A DNA stretch of 64,000 bases from Bog-756 sp963824645 (GTDB lineage: Bacteria > Actinomycetota > Acidimicrobiia > Acidimicrobiales > RAAP-2), in the NCBI GenBank assembly GCA_963824645.1, contig CAWGQC010000001.1, forward strand, positions 62,001 through 126,000, in the 5' to 3' direction. Below the pieces are notes generated by a model. That model was not told where the DNA came from. It did not search any database and saw only the letters and a list, made by a program, of their open reading frames with translations. Numbering within the stretch: the stretch's first letter is position 1; each line of letters starts with the position of its first letter. Made by a program: the position numbers and the translations under genes. Below, one piece after another: positions 8,594-17,322 of this stretch.

Positions 8594-8599
8594 TACAGT
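8594..8599 (+). promoter_or_regulatory. -10 element for phosphodiesterase gene (leaderless type)
   Basis: TACAGT lies eight bases before the GTG at 8608 in a 34-base gap that has no Shine-Dalgarno sequence. It fits TANNNT at leaderless distance. No convincing -35 was found. Confidence 0.5.
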
Positions 8600-8607
8600 C
8601 ACAACCA

Positions 8608-9786
8608 GTGACTCCTTCTCCCACTCCTTCAGTCCTCCCGGACCCGCTGTCACAGCCACCCCCTCCGGTCCTGCCCACCTACGAGGGACCCTGCATCGCC
8701 AACGTGGTGCCCGCCCTGCTCGGGACCCGTCAAGGCACCGATTCGTGGATGCCGGCGTCGGTGGCCCACGCCCGACAGATCGTCCTGCTGGTGCTGGACG
8801 GACTGGGATGGGAGCAGCTCCGGGCCCGACCAGCTCTGGCCCCCACCCTGTGCGGGGCCGAGGGGATCGATCGGGCCATCACCTCGGTGGCCCCCACCAC
8901 CACGGCGTGCGCCCTCACCTCCATCACCACCGGGGCACGACCCAATCAACACGGGCTGCTGGGCTACCGGCTGGCCGTCGACGACGAGATCCTCAATGTC
9001 CTGCGCTGGACCCTGGGCAGTGGCCGGGCCGTCGACGCCCGTCGCTCGATGCCGGCCCGACAGGTCCAGCCCTGCCCTTCCTTCGCCGGCGCACCCCGGC
9101 CGGTGCCGGTGGTGTCCAAACACGAGTTCGGCGGCACCGGATTCACCGCCGCCCACCTGGGCAACTCGCCCCTCCACGGCTATCGGGTCCTCTCCTCGCT
9201 CCCGGTGGAGGTCGGACGCCTCCTGCGGGCCGGCGAGGCTTTCGTCTACGCCTACTACGACGGGGTGGACAAGGTGGCCCACGGCACCGGCCTCGGTGAC
9301 CACTACGAGGCCGAACTGCGGGCCGTCGACCGACTGGTGGCCGACCTGGTCTCCGAGCTGCCGGCCGGCGCCGTGCTGGTGGTGACGGCCGATCACGGTC
9401 AGATCGACGTCGGCCCCCGGGTGGAGCTGCTCGGGCGCGACATCATGGCCGCCACCTCGTTCATCTCCGGAGAGGGCCGCTTCCGCTGGCTACACGCCCA
9501 CCCGGGAGCCGCCGCCGACCTGATGGCCATGGTTTCCGAACGCTACGGCCAGACGACGTGGGTGATGGAGAGGGATCAGCTCATCGACCAGGGTGTGTTC
9601 GGAGGGGCGGTGGGCCACGAGCATCTCGGCCGCCTGGGCGACGTGGCCCTCATGCCCCACGCCCCCCTCGCCTTCATGGACCCGGCCGATACCGGTGAGA
9701 ACCGCTTGGCCAGCCGGCACGGCTCCCTGACCGGGGCCGAGATGTTGGTGCCCCTGGTGGCCCTGGCGGGAAGTGGCAACATCTGA
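8608..9786 (+). CDS. Alkaline phosphatase superfamily phosphodiesterase/nucleotide pyrophosphatase
   Basis: A 392-residue metal-dependent hydrolase of the type I phosphodiesterase/nucleotide pyrophosphatase (autotaxin-like) group. Metal and nucleophile motifs are LLVLDGLGWEQL (Asp64), SVAPTTTACALTSI (nucleophile threonine around 97–99), YYDGVDKVAHGTG, VVTADHGQIDV and VGHEHLGRL. The start is a GTG with a -10 hexamer eight bases upstream. A proline-rich stretch of about 20 residues precedes the domain; I see no signal peptide, so it is probably cytoplasmic. Physiological substrate unknown. It ends two bases before bpa and is probably cotranscribed with it. Confidence 0.82.
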   Translation: MTPSPTPSVLPDPLSQPPPPVLPTYEGPCIANVVPALLGTRQGTDSWMPASVAHARQIVLLVLDGLGWEQLRARPALAPTLCGAEGIDRAITSVAPTTTACALTSITTGARPNQHGLLGYRLAVDDEILNVLRWTLGSGRAVDARRSMPARQVQPCPSFAGAPRPVPVVSKHEFGGTGFTAAHLGNSPLHGYRVLSSLPVEVGRLLRAGEAFVYAYYDGVDKVAHGTGLGDHYEAELRAVDRLVADLVSELPAGAVLVVTADHGQIDVGPRVELLGRDIMAATSFISGEGRFRWLHAHPGAAADLMAMVSERYGQTTWVMERDQLIDQGVFGGAVGHEHLGRLGDVALMPHAPLAFMDPADTGENRLASRHGSLTGAEMLVPLVALAGSGNI

Positions 9787-9788
9787 TC

Positions 9789-10361
9789 ATGGCCAGCGAC
9801 CCCACCGATTCCCCCTCGATCACCCCGCCCCCGACCACCGAGGCGCTGCGTCCCGAGATCGTCGACCGGAACGACCCCGGGACGGTGGTGTCGACGCCGG
9901 CCGCAGGGGACGGGGCCGACTCCAGTGCCCCGACCGGGACGCCCGCCGACGACCAGCCCACCGAATCGATCGAGCAACCGGCCAAGCTCCTCCGCATCGG
10001 CTCGATGGTCAAGCAACTCCTGGAGGAGGTGCGCTCGGCCCCGCTGGACGAAGCCAGTCGGAGCCGCCTGCGCGAGATCTACGAACAGTCCATCCGTGAG
10101 CTGGCCGACGGACTCTCACCCGATCTGGTGGCCGAGTTGGACAGGGTGTCCATTCCCTTCGACTCGGCCACGCCGTCCGAGTCGGAACTGCGGGTGGCCC
10201 ACGCCCAGCTGGTGGGCTGGCTCGAGGGTCTCTTCCACGGCATCCAGGCCACCCTGGTGGCCCAGCAGGTGGCGGCCCGGGCCCAGCTGGACGAAATGCG
10301 TCAGCGGTCGCTCCCCCAGGGCCCCGACAACTCCGCCGGACGGCCCGGCACCTATCTCTGA
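9789..10361 (+). CDS. bpa: Bacterial proteasome activator Bpa/PafE
   Basis: A 190-residue homologue of mycobacterial Bpa (Rv3780, formerly DUF2587). Bpa forms an ATP-independent ring on the 20S core proteasome and feeds it unfolded proteins. The helical core is unmistakable: MVKQLLEEVRSAPLDEASR, SIRELADGL and HAQLVGWLEGLFHGIQATL. The first about 60 residues are acidic, proline/threonine-rich and probably disordered. In mycobacteria the last four residues, GQYL, dock in the alpha-ring; here the end is GTYL, so the tyrosine-leucine pair is kept and glutamine is replaced by threonine. This implies the organism has a 20S proteasome, whose genes are not in this window. Confidence 0.93.
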   Translation: MASDPTDSPSITPPPTTEALRPEIVDRNDPGTVVSTPAAGDGADSSAPTGTPADDQPTESIEQPAKLLRIGSMVKQLLEEVRSAPLDEASRSRLREIYEQSIRELADGLSPDLVAELDRVSIPFDSATPSESELRVAHAQLVGWLEGLFHGIQATLVAQQVAARAQLDEMRQRSLPQGPDNSAGRPGTYL

Positions 10362-10543
10362 GGCCGACCAGCGGACACCATCGGGGTCCGATCGAGACCC
10401 TGTGGCACGGGGTGAACGGCCGGTGGGCACCGCCCGGTCGGGCCGCGCTATGGTCGGAATGACACTGCTGTAACTCGGCCACGCCCGGAAAGAATTCAGT
10501 CTTTCTCGGGGGGTGCAGCCGCACCCAGGAAGGATCCGGCGCT
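10362..10543. other. Intergenic region before dnaE
   Basis: This 182-base gap separates bpa from dnaE. It holds the dnaE ribosome-binding site AGGAAGG (10528–10534). A TATGGT at about 10450 could be a -10, but no matching -35 is evident. No RNA gene or credible small ORF was seen. Confidence 0.4.
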
Positions 10544-13500
10544 TTGGGCACACGTTCATTCGCACACCTCCATACCCATACCGAGTTCTCGATGCTGGAC
10601 GGAGCCGCCCGGGTCGACGACCTGGTCAAGGCGGCGGTGGCTGACGGCCAGCCGGCAATCGGTATCACCGACCACGGCAACATGTACGGCGTCCTCGATT
10701 TTTATGCCGCCTGCCGCAAGGCGGGCCTCAACCCGGTCATCGGCACCGAGGCCTACATGGCCGCCGAATCGCGCCACGAACGACCGGTGCGCAAGGGCAA
10801 GGTGGACGACACCGGTGGTGACGTGGCCGGGGGCGAGAAGCTCTACTACCACCTGACCCTCTTGGCCGAGTCCACCCAGGGTTACCGGAACCTGCTCAAG
10901 CTGTCGTCGGCCGCCTACCTGGAGGGCTACTACTACAAGCCCCGTCTCGACTGGGAGCTCCTGGCCCGGCACAGCACCGGACTGATCGCCACCACCGGTT
11001 GCCTGGGCGGTGTCGTACTCCAGGCCCTGCTGGCCGACGACCAGATCAAAGCGGAGGGGTTGGCCGCCCGACTGCAGGACATCTTCGGCAAGGACAACCT
11101 CTTCGTCGAGCTCCAGGACCACGGTCTGCCCGAGCAGCACAAGACCAACCCGGCCCTGGTCGAGATCGCCCGGCGCATCGGGGCGCCGCTGCTCGCCACC
11201 AACGACAGCCACTACACCCACCGGGAGGACCACGTCGCCCATGACGCCCTGCTGTGCGTGCAGACCGGGGCCCTCATCGACGATCCCAAGCGGTTCAAGT
11301 TCCAGGGCGAGGAGCACTATCTCAAATCGTCGGCCGAGATGCGCCACCTCTTCGCCGAGCTCCCCGAGGCGTGCGACAACACCCTGCTCATCGCCGAGCG
11401 GGCATCCGTCGAAATCGACTTCGGCGGGGCCAACCTGCCCCGCTTCCCGGTGCCCGAGGAATTCAAGGGCGACACCTACGAAGGTCGGGCGGCCGCCTAT
11501 CTGCGGGATCTGAGTATCGAAGGGGCCAAGGAGCGCTACGGATCGCCGGTTCCGGCCGAGGTCATGACCCGGCTCGACTACGAGCTCGGCGTGATCGGCG
11601 ACATGGGCTTCGCCGCCTACTTCCTGGTGGTGTGGGACCTCATTCGCTTCGCCCGATCCCGCGGCATCCGGGTGGGGCCGGGGCGGGGATCGGCCGCCGG
11701 CTGCTGCGTGGCCTACTGCCTCCGGATCGTCGATCTCGATCCCATCCGCTACGACCTGCTCTTCGAACGGTTCCTCAACCCGGGCCGGGCCCAGATGCCC
11801 GACATCGACATGGACTTCGACGAGCGCTACCGGGGCGACATGATCAAGTACGCGGCCGACCGTTACGGGCCCGACCACGTCGCTCAGATCGTCACCTTCT
11901 CCACCATCAAGGCCCGGGCCGCCGTGCGCGACGCGGCCCGGGTGCTCGGCTATCCCTACGGCGTCGGTGACCGGATCGCCAAGGCCATGCCTCCGCTGCT
12001 GATGGGCCGGGACACCCCGCTGTCCGCCTGTCTGGACCGCACCGAGGGCCACGAGGACGGGTTTGCCGCCGCCGGCGAGCTGCGCACCATGTACGAGGCC
12101 GATCCCGACGCCAAACGGGTCATCGACGTGGCCAAGGGCCTCGAGGGGCTACGTCGGCAGGACGGTATCCACGCCGCCGCCGTGGTCATCACCGACGAGC
12201 CCCTGACCGAGTATGTCCCCATCCAGCGGAAACCGGACGGGAACAACCCCGACGACGCCCCTATCGTCACCCAGTACGAGATGCACGGCGTCGAGGACCT
12301 CGGGCTGCTCAAGATGGACTTCCTGGGGCTCCGCAACCTGTCGGTCATCGAGCGGGCCCTCGACCTCATCGAGGTCACCGCCGGGGCCCGGCCCGATATC
12401 GACGCCATCCCCCTCGACGACCCCGACACCTTCGCCATGTTGTGCCGGGGGGACTCGATGGGGGTGTTCCAGCTCGAGGGCGGCCCCATGCGGTCGCTCA
12501 TGCGGTCACTGGCCCCCACCACCTTCGACGACGTGGCCGCCCTGGTGGCTCTCTACCGTCCCGGCCCGATGGCGGCCAACATGCACCGCGACTACGCCGA
12601 CCGCAAGAACGGTCGACAGCAGGTCCGCTACCTCCACCCCGACCTGGAAGAGGTGCTGGGCGACACCTACGGCCTCATGATCTACCAGGAGTCGGTCATG
12701 CGGGTGGCCCAGAAGATCGCCGGCTACGACCTGGCCGAGGCCGACAACCTGCGCAAGGCGTGCGGCAAGAAGATCCGGGCTCTCATCCAGGCCGAACGGG
12801 AGAAGTTCGTGGCCGGGTGCGTGGCCACCGGGTACGAGGAGTCCCTGGGCACCGATCTGTTCGACATCATCGAACCCTTCGCCGACTACGCCTTCAACAA
12901 GTCACACGCCTACGGTTACGGGTTCATCGCCTACCAGACGGCCTGGCTCAAAGCCCATCATCCCGTCGAGTACCTGGCCAGCCTGCTCACGTCGGTCAAG
13001 GACAACAAGGACAAGACGGCGGTGTATCTGGCCGAGTGCCGGTCCCTCGGTATCGAGGTGCTGGTGCCCGACGTCAACCTCTCGTTGGCCGATTTTGCCT
13101 CGGGCGGAACGGTCGGGCCCGACGGACACCCGGCCGAGTCCGCCTCCCCCGGGGCCATCACCTTCGGACTGGCCGCCGTACGCAACGTGGGTGAGGGGCT
13201 GGTGGCCCACATCGTGGCCGAGCGGCACAAGGGTGGTCCCTTCACCGATTTCTACGACTTCTGCCAGCGGGTCGATCCCCAGGTGCTCAACAAACGGACC
13301 ATCGAGTCGCTCATCAAGGCCGGCGGATTCGACTCCCTCGGTCATCCCCGTCAAGGGCTGTGCCTCACCTTCGAGGAGATCGTCGACCGGACCCTCGAGC
13401 GCCGCCGGGAACACGACGCCGGCGTCCTCTCCCTGTTCGCCTCGCTCGAACAGGTTGACGACAACGGCACGGCGGGCTTCGCCGATACCCGCATCGAGAT

Positions 13501-14176
13501 CCTCGACACCGAGTTCACCAAGGAACAGAGGCTGGCCTTCGAAAAGGAGATGCTCGGCCTCTACATCAGCGACCATCCGCTCATGGGCCTGGAAGGATCG
13601 CTCTCCCGCCTGACCGACTGCACCTTGGCCGAGCTGCGGGACGGCGACTGGTCGGCCGACGGGGCCCGTGGCGGGACGACCGGCTACGCCGGCGAGGGGC
13701 AGGTCCGCACGGTGGGCGGGGTGGTCACCGACCTCTCCCGCCGCTATACCAAGAAGGGCGAGCTCATGGCCACCTTCGTACTCGAGGATCTCAACGCCTC
13801 GATCGAGGTGTTCATGTTCCCCAAGTCCATGGCCGAATACGGTGCCCTGCTGGATGACGACGCCATCGTGGTCCTCAAAGGCCGGGTGGACCTGCGGGAC
13901 GACCGCCTCAAACTGGTCTGCATGGAGGTCCACCGGCCGGAATTGGCCGCTGACGGCCATACCGACCTGCGTATCGCCCTCCCGGTCAATACCCTCACCG
14001 ATCGCACCGTCGACGGCCTCAAGCGTCTTTTCAGCGAGCACCCGGGAGATTCGCCGGTCTTCCTCCACGTGGGAGAAAAGGTGCTCCGACTTCCACCCGA
14101 GTTCAACGTCGACAGCCGCCGTGGCCTGGTCGGCGAGCTCCGGGTACTACTCGGCCCCAACGCCATCCAGACCTAG
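10544..14176 (+). CDS. dnaE: DNA polymerase III alpha subunit
   Basis: A 1210-residue replicative polymerase of the DnaE1 type. The N-terminal PHP domain begins HLHTHTEFSMLDGA and keeps putative metal ligands in ITDHGNMYG, GTEAYM, ELQDHG and NDSHY, suggesting an active PHP exonuclease as in mycobacterial DnaE1 (inference). The catalytic aspartates are in MPDIDMDFDERY (Asp420 and Asp422). The fingers and tau-binding regions follow (YQESVMRVAQKIAGY, FNKSHAYGYGFIAYQ), with a C-terminal OB fold around GGVVTDLSRRYTKKGE. The start is a TTG, chosen because AGGAAGG lies nine bases upstream and the PHP domain begins seven residues later. Confidence 0.96.
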   Translation: MGTRSFAHLHTHTEFSMLDGAARVDDLVKAAVADGQPAIGITDHGNMYGVLDFYAACRKAGLNPVIGTEAYMAAESRHERPVRKGKVDDTGGDVAGGEKLYYHLTLLAESTQGYRNLLKLSSAAYLEGYYYKPRLDWELLARHSTGLIATTGCLGGVVLQALLADDQIKAEGLAARLQDIFGKDNLFVELQDHGLPEQHKTNPALVEIARRIGAPLLATNDSHYTHREDHVAHDALLCVQTGALIDDPKRFKFQGEEHYLKSSAEMRHLFAELPEACDNTLLIAERASVEIDFGGANLPRFPVPEEFKGDTYEGRAAAYLRDLSIEGAKERYGSPVPAEVMTRLDYELGVIGDMGFAAYFLVVWDLIRFARSRGIRVGPGRGSAAGCCVAYCLRIVDLDPIRYDLLFERFLNPGRAQMPDIDMDFDERYRGDMIKYAADRYGPDHVAQIVTFSTIKARAAVRDAARVLGYPYGVGDRIAKAMPPLLMGRDTPLSACLDRTEGHEDGFAAAGELRTMYEADPDAKRVIDVAKGLEGLRRQDGIHAAAVVITDEPLTEYVPIQRKPDGNNPDDAPIVTQYEMHGVEDLGLLKMDFLGLRNLSVIERALDLIEVTAGARPDIDAIPLDDPDTFAMLCRGDSMGVFQLEGGPMRSLMRSLAPTTFDDVAALVALYRPGPMAANMHRDYADRKNGRQQVRYLHPDLEEVLGDTYGLMIYQESVMRVAQKIAGYDLAEADNLRKACGKKIRALIQAEREKFVAGCVATGYEESLGTDLFDIIEPFADYAFNKSHAYGYGFIAYQTAWLKAHHPVEYLASLLTSVKDNKDKTAVYLAECRSLGIEVLVPDVNLSLADFASGGTVGPDGHPAESASPGAITFGLAAVRNVGEGLVAHIVAERHKGGPFTDFYDFCQRVDPQVLNKRTIESLIKAGGFDSLGHPRQGLCLTFEEIVDRTLERRREHDAGVLSLFASLEQVDDNGTAGFADTRIEILDTEFTKEQRLAFEKEMLGLYISDHPLMGLEGSLSRLTDCTLAELRDGDWSADGARGGTTGYAGEGQVRTVGGVVTDLSRRYTKKGELMATFVLEDLNASIEVFMFPKSMAEYGALLDDDAIVVLKGRVDLRDDRLKLVCMEVHRPELAADGHTDLRIALPVNTLTDRTVDGLKRLFSEHPGDSPVFLHVGEKVLRLPPEFNVDSRRGLVGELRVLLGPNAIQT

Positions 14177-14226
14177 CCGAGAGGGGTCCAGAACGGCCGA
14201 CGCGGGGGCCGGACCGACAGGCGGAT

Positions 14227-14255
14227 ACGACAGGCGGCTTGAAATCTCGTAAAAT
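14227..14255 (+). promoter_or_regulatory. Possible promoter for the unknown gene at 14390
   Basis: ACGACA (14227–14232) and TAAAAT (14250–14255) are separated by 17 bases, about 135 bases upstream of the next start. TAAAAT stands out in an otherwise GC-rich gap, so I favour this as the promoter, but the -35 is a weak match. Confidence 0.4.
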
Positions 14256-14389
14256 CGTAGGACGGCTCCTGCGTGGAGGCCCGCACACGCCGTCCCGCCT
14301 ACCCGGTTGGCACGGATGACGCGGGATTCTGCCGCAGACCGGGGCCGGCGGTACACGCCGCAGGAAGACCGAGGAGTACGGAACGCCAC

Positions 14390-15064
14390 ATGTCGATCAA
14401 GGTGGACACCAAGGACTGCACATCGATCAGCGATGCCGAGTTGGCCGAGATGGCCGACCTCTGCGCCGAGAGAGAACCGCGCTTCGATATCGGATTCCTC
14501 TCCAAACAGCGGGAGGAGTGGGTTCTGGTCACCCGGGTTCGTGAAGGGGCCAAATTCCGGGGCTATTCCTTCTCCACCCTGGAGCGCATCGGTGGGACTC
14601 CCTCCCTGCTCATCGGCTTGGCCACCGTGGACCGCACCTCACGGGCCGACTCCGTCCTGCGGGCCATGATGGGTGACAAGTACCGACGGGCCCTGCTGGC
14701 CTTTCCCGACGAGGACGTGCTGGTCGGCACCCGTCTGCTCGACTGCGAGGGCTTCAGGGCCTTTGCCGGACTGACCGACGTGGTCCCCGGCCCGGGCCAC
14801 AAGGCCACCGGCGAGGAACGGGCCTGGGGTCGCCGGCTGGCCAAGCGCTTCGGCGCCGACGGCCGGATCGACGACCGGACCTTCGTGGTGGCCGGGGATG
14901 GCTGCGAAGCCGGCGGCTTCGACTTCGTCTCCCCCAAGTCTTCGGTCGAAACCGACGTCAGGGTCTTCTTCGAAGGTGTCGACGTGGTCGGCGGGGCCCG
15001 CCTGGTGGCCTTCGGGTGGGCCATGGCCGAGGATCTGGCGGCGGGAAGACTGGGCGGACGCTGA
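14390..15064 (+). CDS. Protein of unknown function
   Basis: A 224-residue soluble acidic protein I cannot assign. It begins MSIKVDTKDC, with a charged helix around ISDAELAEMADLCAERE. A beta-rich middle follows (EEWVLVTRVREGAKFRGYSF, TPSLLIGLATVDRTSR), and the C-terminal half includes VVAGDGCEAGGFDFVSPKS and ends AMAEDLAAGRLGGR. There are no membrane segments or recognisable catalytic motif. The start is the ATG at 14390 with GAGGAG about 13 bases upstream, a long spacing; an open frame continues upstream to 14273 but crosses the probable promoter. It stands alone: a strong hairpin follows its stop, and the next gene has its own promoter. Confidence 0.7.
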   Translation: MSIKVDTKDCTSISDAELAEMADLCAEREPRFDIGFLSKQREEWVLVTRVREGAKFRGYSFSTLERIGGTPSLLIGLATVDRTSRADSVLRAMMGDKYRRALLAFPDEDVLVGTRLLDCEGFRAFAGLTDVVPGPGHKATGEERAWGRRLAKRFGADGRIDDRTFVVAGDGCEAGGFDFVSPKSSVETDVRVFFEGVDVVGGARLVAFGWAMAEDLAAGRLGGR

Positions 15065-15082
15065 GCACCGGAGGCCCTGCCC

Positions 15083-15108
15083 AGCCCGGCCAAGCCCTTG
15101 GCCGGGCT
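15083..15108 (+). terminator. Hairpin terminator after the unknown gene
   Basis: AGCCCGGCCAA and TTGGCCGGGCT form an 11-bp perfect stem closed by GCCC, 18 bases after the stop at 15064 and just before the Rrf2 gene promoter. There is no U-tract, as is common for actinobacterial hairpin terminators. Confidence 0.6.
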
Positions 15109-15116
15109 CCACGCAA

Positions 15117-15122
15117 TAGCAT
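15117..15122 (+). promoter_or_regulatory. -10 element for Rrf2 gene (leaderless type)
   Basis: TAGCAT lies six bases before the GTG at 15129. The same hexamer sits seven bases before divIVA, also without a Shine-Dalgarno sequence. It is immediately downstream of the hairpin at 15083. Confidence 0.55.
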
Positions 15123-15128
15123 GGGAAC

Positions 15129-15578
15129 GTGAAGGTCTCGACCCGGGGTGACTACGCCAGCCGGGCTCTCCTCTCTCTGGCTCTGCATACCGATGGGGAG
15201 GGTCCCATCGCCGTGCGCGATATCGCCGAGCGGACCGGGCTGCCCCAGCCCTACCTCGAACAGATCCTGTTGGCCCTCAAAGGTGCCGGCCTGGTCCGGT
15301 CCAAGCGGGGTGTGGGTGGGGGTTATGTCCTGGCCCGTCCACCCGAGGAGATCACGCTGTCCCAGATCGTCTCGGCCGTAGACGGACCCATCGTGGCCGG
15401 CGACTTCGGCCTGCCCCACGAGAACGGCGCCTGCGACCACGAGGGGCAGTGCGTGCTGCTGACGGTGTGGGCCGACCTGGGGGAACGCATGCGCACCCAT
15501 CTCGACTCGTACACCTTGGAAGACATGGTGGCCCGGGCCCAGGGCCGGGCTCCGGCCCTCCGCCAGAGCGCCGTCTGA
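15129..15578 (+). CDS. Rrf2-family transcriptional regulator
   Basis: A 149-residue winged-helix regulator of the Rrf2/IscR/NsrR group. It begins MKVSTRGDYASRALLSLAL and has the DNA-reading helix in LPQPYLEQILLALKGAGLV, then the wing SKRGVGGGYVLARPPEEI. The region where IscR and NsrR bind a cluster contains Cys102 and Cys108 (ACDHEGQC), only two cysteines instead of three, with His104 between them. It may bind a [2Fe-2S] cluster with mixed ligands or sense redox by the thiols; this is inference. No iron-sulphur assembly genes are adjacent. The start is a GTG with a leaderless-type -10. Confidence 0.85.
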   Translation: MKVSTRGDYASRALLSLALHTDGEGPIAVRDIAERTGLPQPYLEQILLALKGAGLVRSKRGVGGGYVLARPPEEITLSQIVSAVDGPIVAGDFGLPHENGACDHEGQCVLLTVWADLGERMRTHLDSYTLEDMVARAQGRAPALRQSAV

Positions 15579-15619
15579 CCTCCGCCGGCCTGGCCCCCGG
15601 CCGTCAGGGGGACCGGCCC

Positions 15620-16192
15620 TCAGCGGCAATTCCACCTCTCGATGACCGGGCGTTCGCGCTCCCACCCCAGCGCACACAGGGCCGCCGGGCCCAGGATGAA
15701 CGATCCCCCCGCGGTCGCCGGCAGGCCGATCCAGCGGGCGGCCACCACCCGCAGGACGTGTCCGTGGGCGAAACAGGCCACCTCTCCGGGGGCACTCCGC
15801 ACCCGCTCGATGATCCGGTCGGCCCGGCGGCCGACATCCTCGGCCGCCTCACCTCCGGGGGCCCCGTCGGCGAAGAGGTCCCACCCCGGGTGGTCGTTCC
15901 TGATCTCGGACGTGGTCAGGCCCTCAAAAGCGCCGTAGTCCCACTCGGCCAGGTCGGGATCGACCTCGGCCGCCTCACCCCAGCCGGCCAGGGTGCAGGT
16001 CTGGCGGGCCCGCAGCAGGGGGCTGGTGAGAACAGCGGCGAAGGGTCGGTCCCTCAGAACCGGGGCCAGCGACTCGGCCTGGGCCACGCCCTCGGGCAGC
16101 AGGGGGAGGTCGGTGCGCCCGGTGTGGCGGCCGCTCCGGCTCCATTCGGTCTCCCCGTGACGAACCAGCGTGCACTGACTATCGGCGGTCAT
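15620..16192 (-). CDS. Histidine phosphatase (phosphoglycerate mutase) family protein
   Basis: A 190-residue member of the phosphohistidine phosphatase clan. The catalytic LVRHGETEWS is at about residues 9–18, followed by TGRTDLPLLPEGVAQA, the LTSPLLRARQT helix and the second histidine in CFAHGHVLRVVAARW. The short length and lone context fit a GpmB-like or broad-specificity phosphatase rather than a glycolytic mutase. The ATG at 16192 puts the catalytic motif near the N-terminus as usual; the open frame runs further upstream into the sigma-factor gene and is not credible there. Confidence 0.82.
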   Translation of the reverse strand: MTADSQCTLVRHGETEWSRSGRHTGRTDLPLLPEGVAQAESLAPVLRDRPFAAVLTSPLLRARQTCTLAGWGEAAEVDPDLAEWDYGAFEGLTTSEIRNDHPGWDLFADGAPGGEAAEDVGRRADRIIERVRSAPGEVACFAHGHVLRVVAARWIGLPATAGGSFILGPAALCALGWERERPVIERWNCR

Positions 16193-16348
16193 CCGGACAG
16201 CCGACCACTCCGAACAGGGAAAAGGCAAGCCCGGTGGGCTGACCGGGCCCGAAGGGTAGGTCCCTCCCGGAATCACATCCATGGAATGTCTCGGACCGTA
16301 CCGGCGTTGGACATGCTGTCGACCCTGTGACGAAGATTGAGGAGAGGG

Positions 16349-17317
16349 ATGACGACTGGCACGATGAGTAGGGAGAAGAGCCGGGCAGGGGCGGGTGGGT
16401 CGGTAGAGCCGACTCCCGTAGGAGCGGCCAAAATTGAAAAGGGGGCCGCCCCGGGGCGGCCGGCCCGTCCGGCCGGCGCGGCCCGGAACCGGAGCGCCGA
16501 CGCCGACAGTCTGGGACTGTTCCTGCGTGATCTCGATCACCACCCGCTCCCCGACCACGAGGCCCAGACCGAGCTGGCCAAGCGGGTGGCGGCGGGCGAC
16601 GATGCGGCCCGCAAGGAGATGGTGGCGGCCAACCTCCGGCTGGTCGTCCACTGGGCCCGCCGCTATCAGGACCGGGGTGTCGATCTACCCGATCTCATCC
16701 AGGAAGGGACGTTCGGGCTCATGCGGGCGGTGGACAAGTTCGACTGGGAGCGCGGCTTCCGGTTCTCCACCTATGCCACCTGGTGGATCCGGCAGGCTCT
16801 CCAGCGGGCCGTCCAACAGAACGGTCGCACCATCCGACTGCCGATGGAGGTGGCCGAGCGCAACCAGCAGGTCGACGCGGCCCAGTGGGAGCTGACCCAT
16901 CAGTTCCAACGGCCGCCGACCGATGAGGAGCTGGACAACGCCACCAACACCACGGCGGCCGTTCGGGCCGACCTGGCCCAGGTGGCCCGGGTGGTGGCCA
17001 GCCTCGATCAACCGGCCGCCACCGACTCGACCGCCACGCTGGGCGATCTGGTGTCGACCGATCTCAGTGACTTCGAAGACGACGTGGCCGTCGAAATGAC
17101 CCTGGATCTGGTCCGTCAGGCCGTCGATCGGCTCACCGATCTCCAGCGTCAGGTCATCCGACACCGATTCGGTTTCGACGGCAGTGACCCGGCCTCGCTG
17201 CAGACCACGGCCGAGCGGCTGGGTATCGGCGTACGCAAGGTGCGCCAGGCCGAAGCTGAGGCTCTGGAGGCCCTGGCCGACAGCCACGTCCTCGAAGCAG
17301 CCCACGAAGCGGCCTGA
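16349..17317 (+). CDS. RNA polymerase sigma factor, sigma-70 family (group 1/2)
   Basis: A 322-residue sigma factor. About 55 residues of basic, alanine/proline-rich sequence precede region 1.2 (DSLGLFLRDLDHHPLPDHEA). Region 2 contains the core-binding DLIQEGTFGLMRAVDKFDWE and the -10-reading segment FSTYATWWIRQAL. Region 3 follows with TIRLPMEVAERN, and region 4 ends in the helix-turn-helix LQTTAERLGIGVRKVRQAE. It lacks region 1.1 and is shorter than a typical HrdB, so it could be a group 2 (SigB-like) factor. The ATG at 16349 is chosen for the GAGGAGAGGG before it; a TTG four codons upstream is the alternative. It is divergent from the phosphatase gene. Confidence 0.9.
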   Translation: MTTGTMSREKSRAGAGGSVEPTPVGAAKIEKGAAPGRPARPAGAARNRSADADSLGLFLRDLDHHPLPDHEAQTELAKRVAAGDDAARKEMVAANLRLVVHWARRYQDRGVDLPDLIQEGTFGLMRAVDKFDWERGFRFSTYATWWIRQALQRAVQQNGRTIRLPMEVAERNQQVDAAQWELTHQFQRPPTDEELDNATNTTAAVRADLAQVARVVASLDQPAATDSTATLGDLVSTDLSDFEDDVAVEMTLDLVRQAVDRLTDLQRQVIRHRFGFDGSDPASLQTTAERLGIGVRKVRQAEAEALEALADSHVLEAAHEAA

Positions 17318-17322
17318 TCCGC

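Noticed and set aside
14177..14220. GGTCC/GGACC inverted repeat after dnaE as a terminator
   Set aside because: Only 5 bp pair cleanly around a long interior; too weak to list as a terminator.
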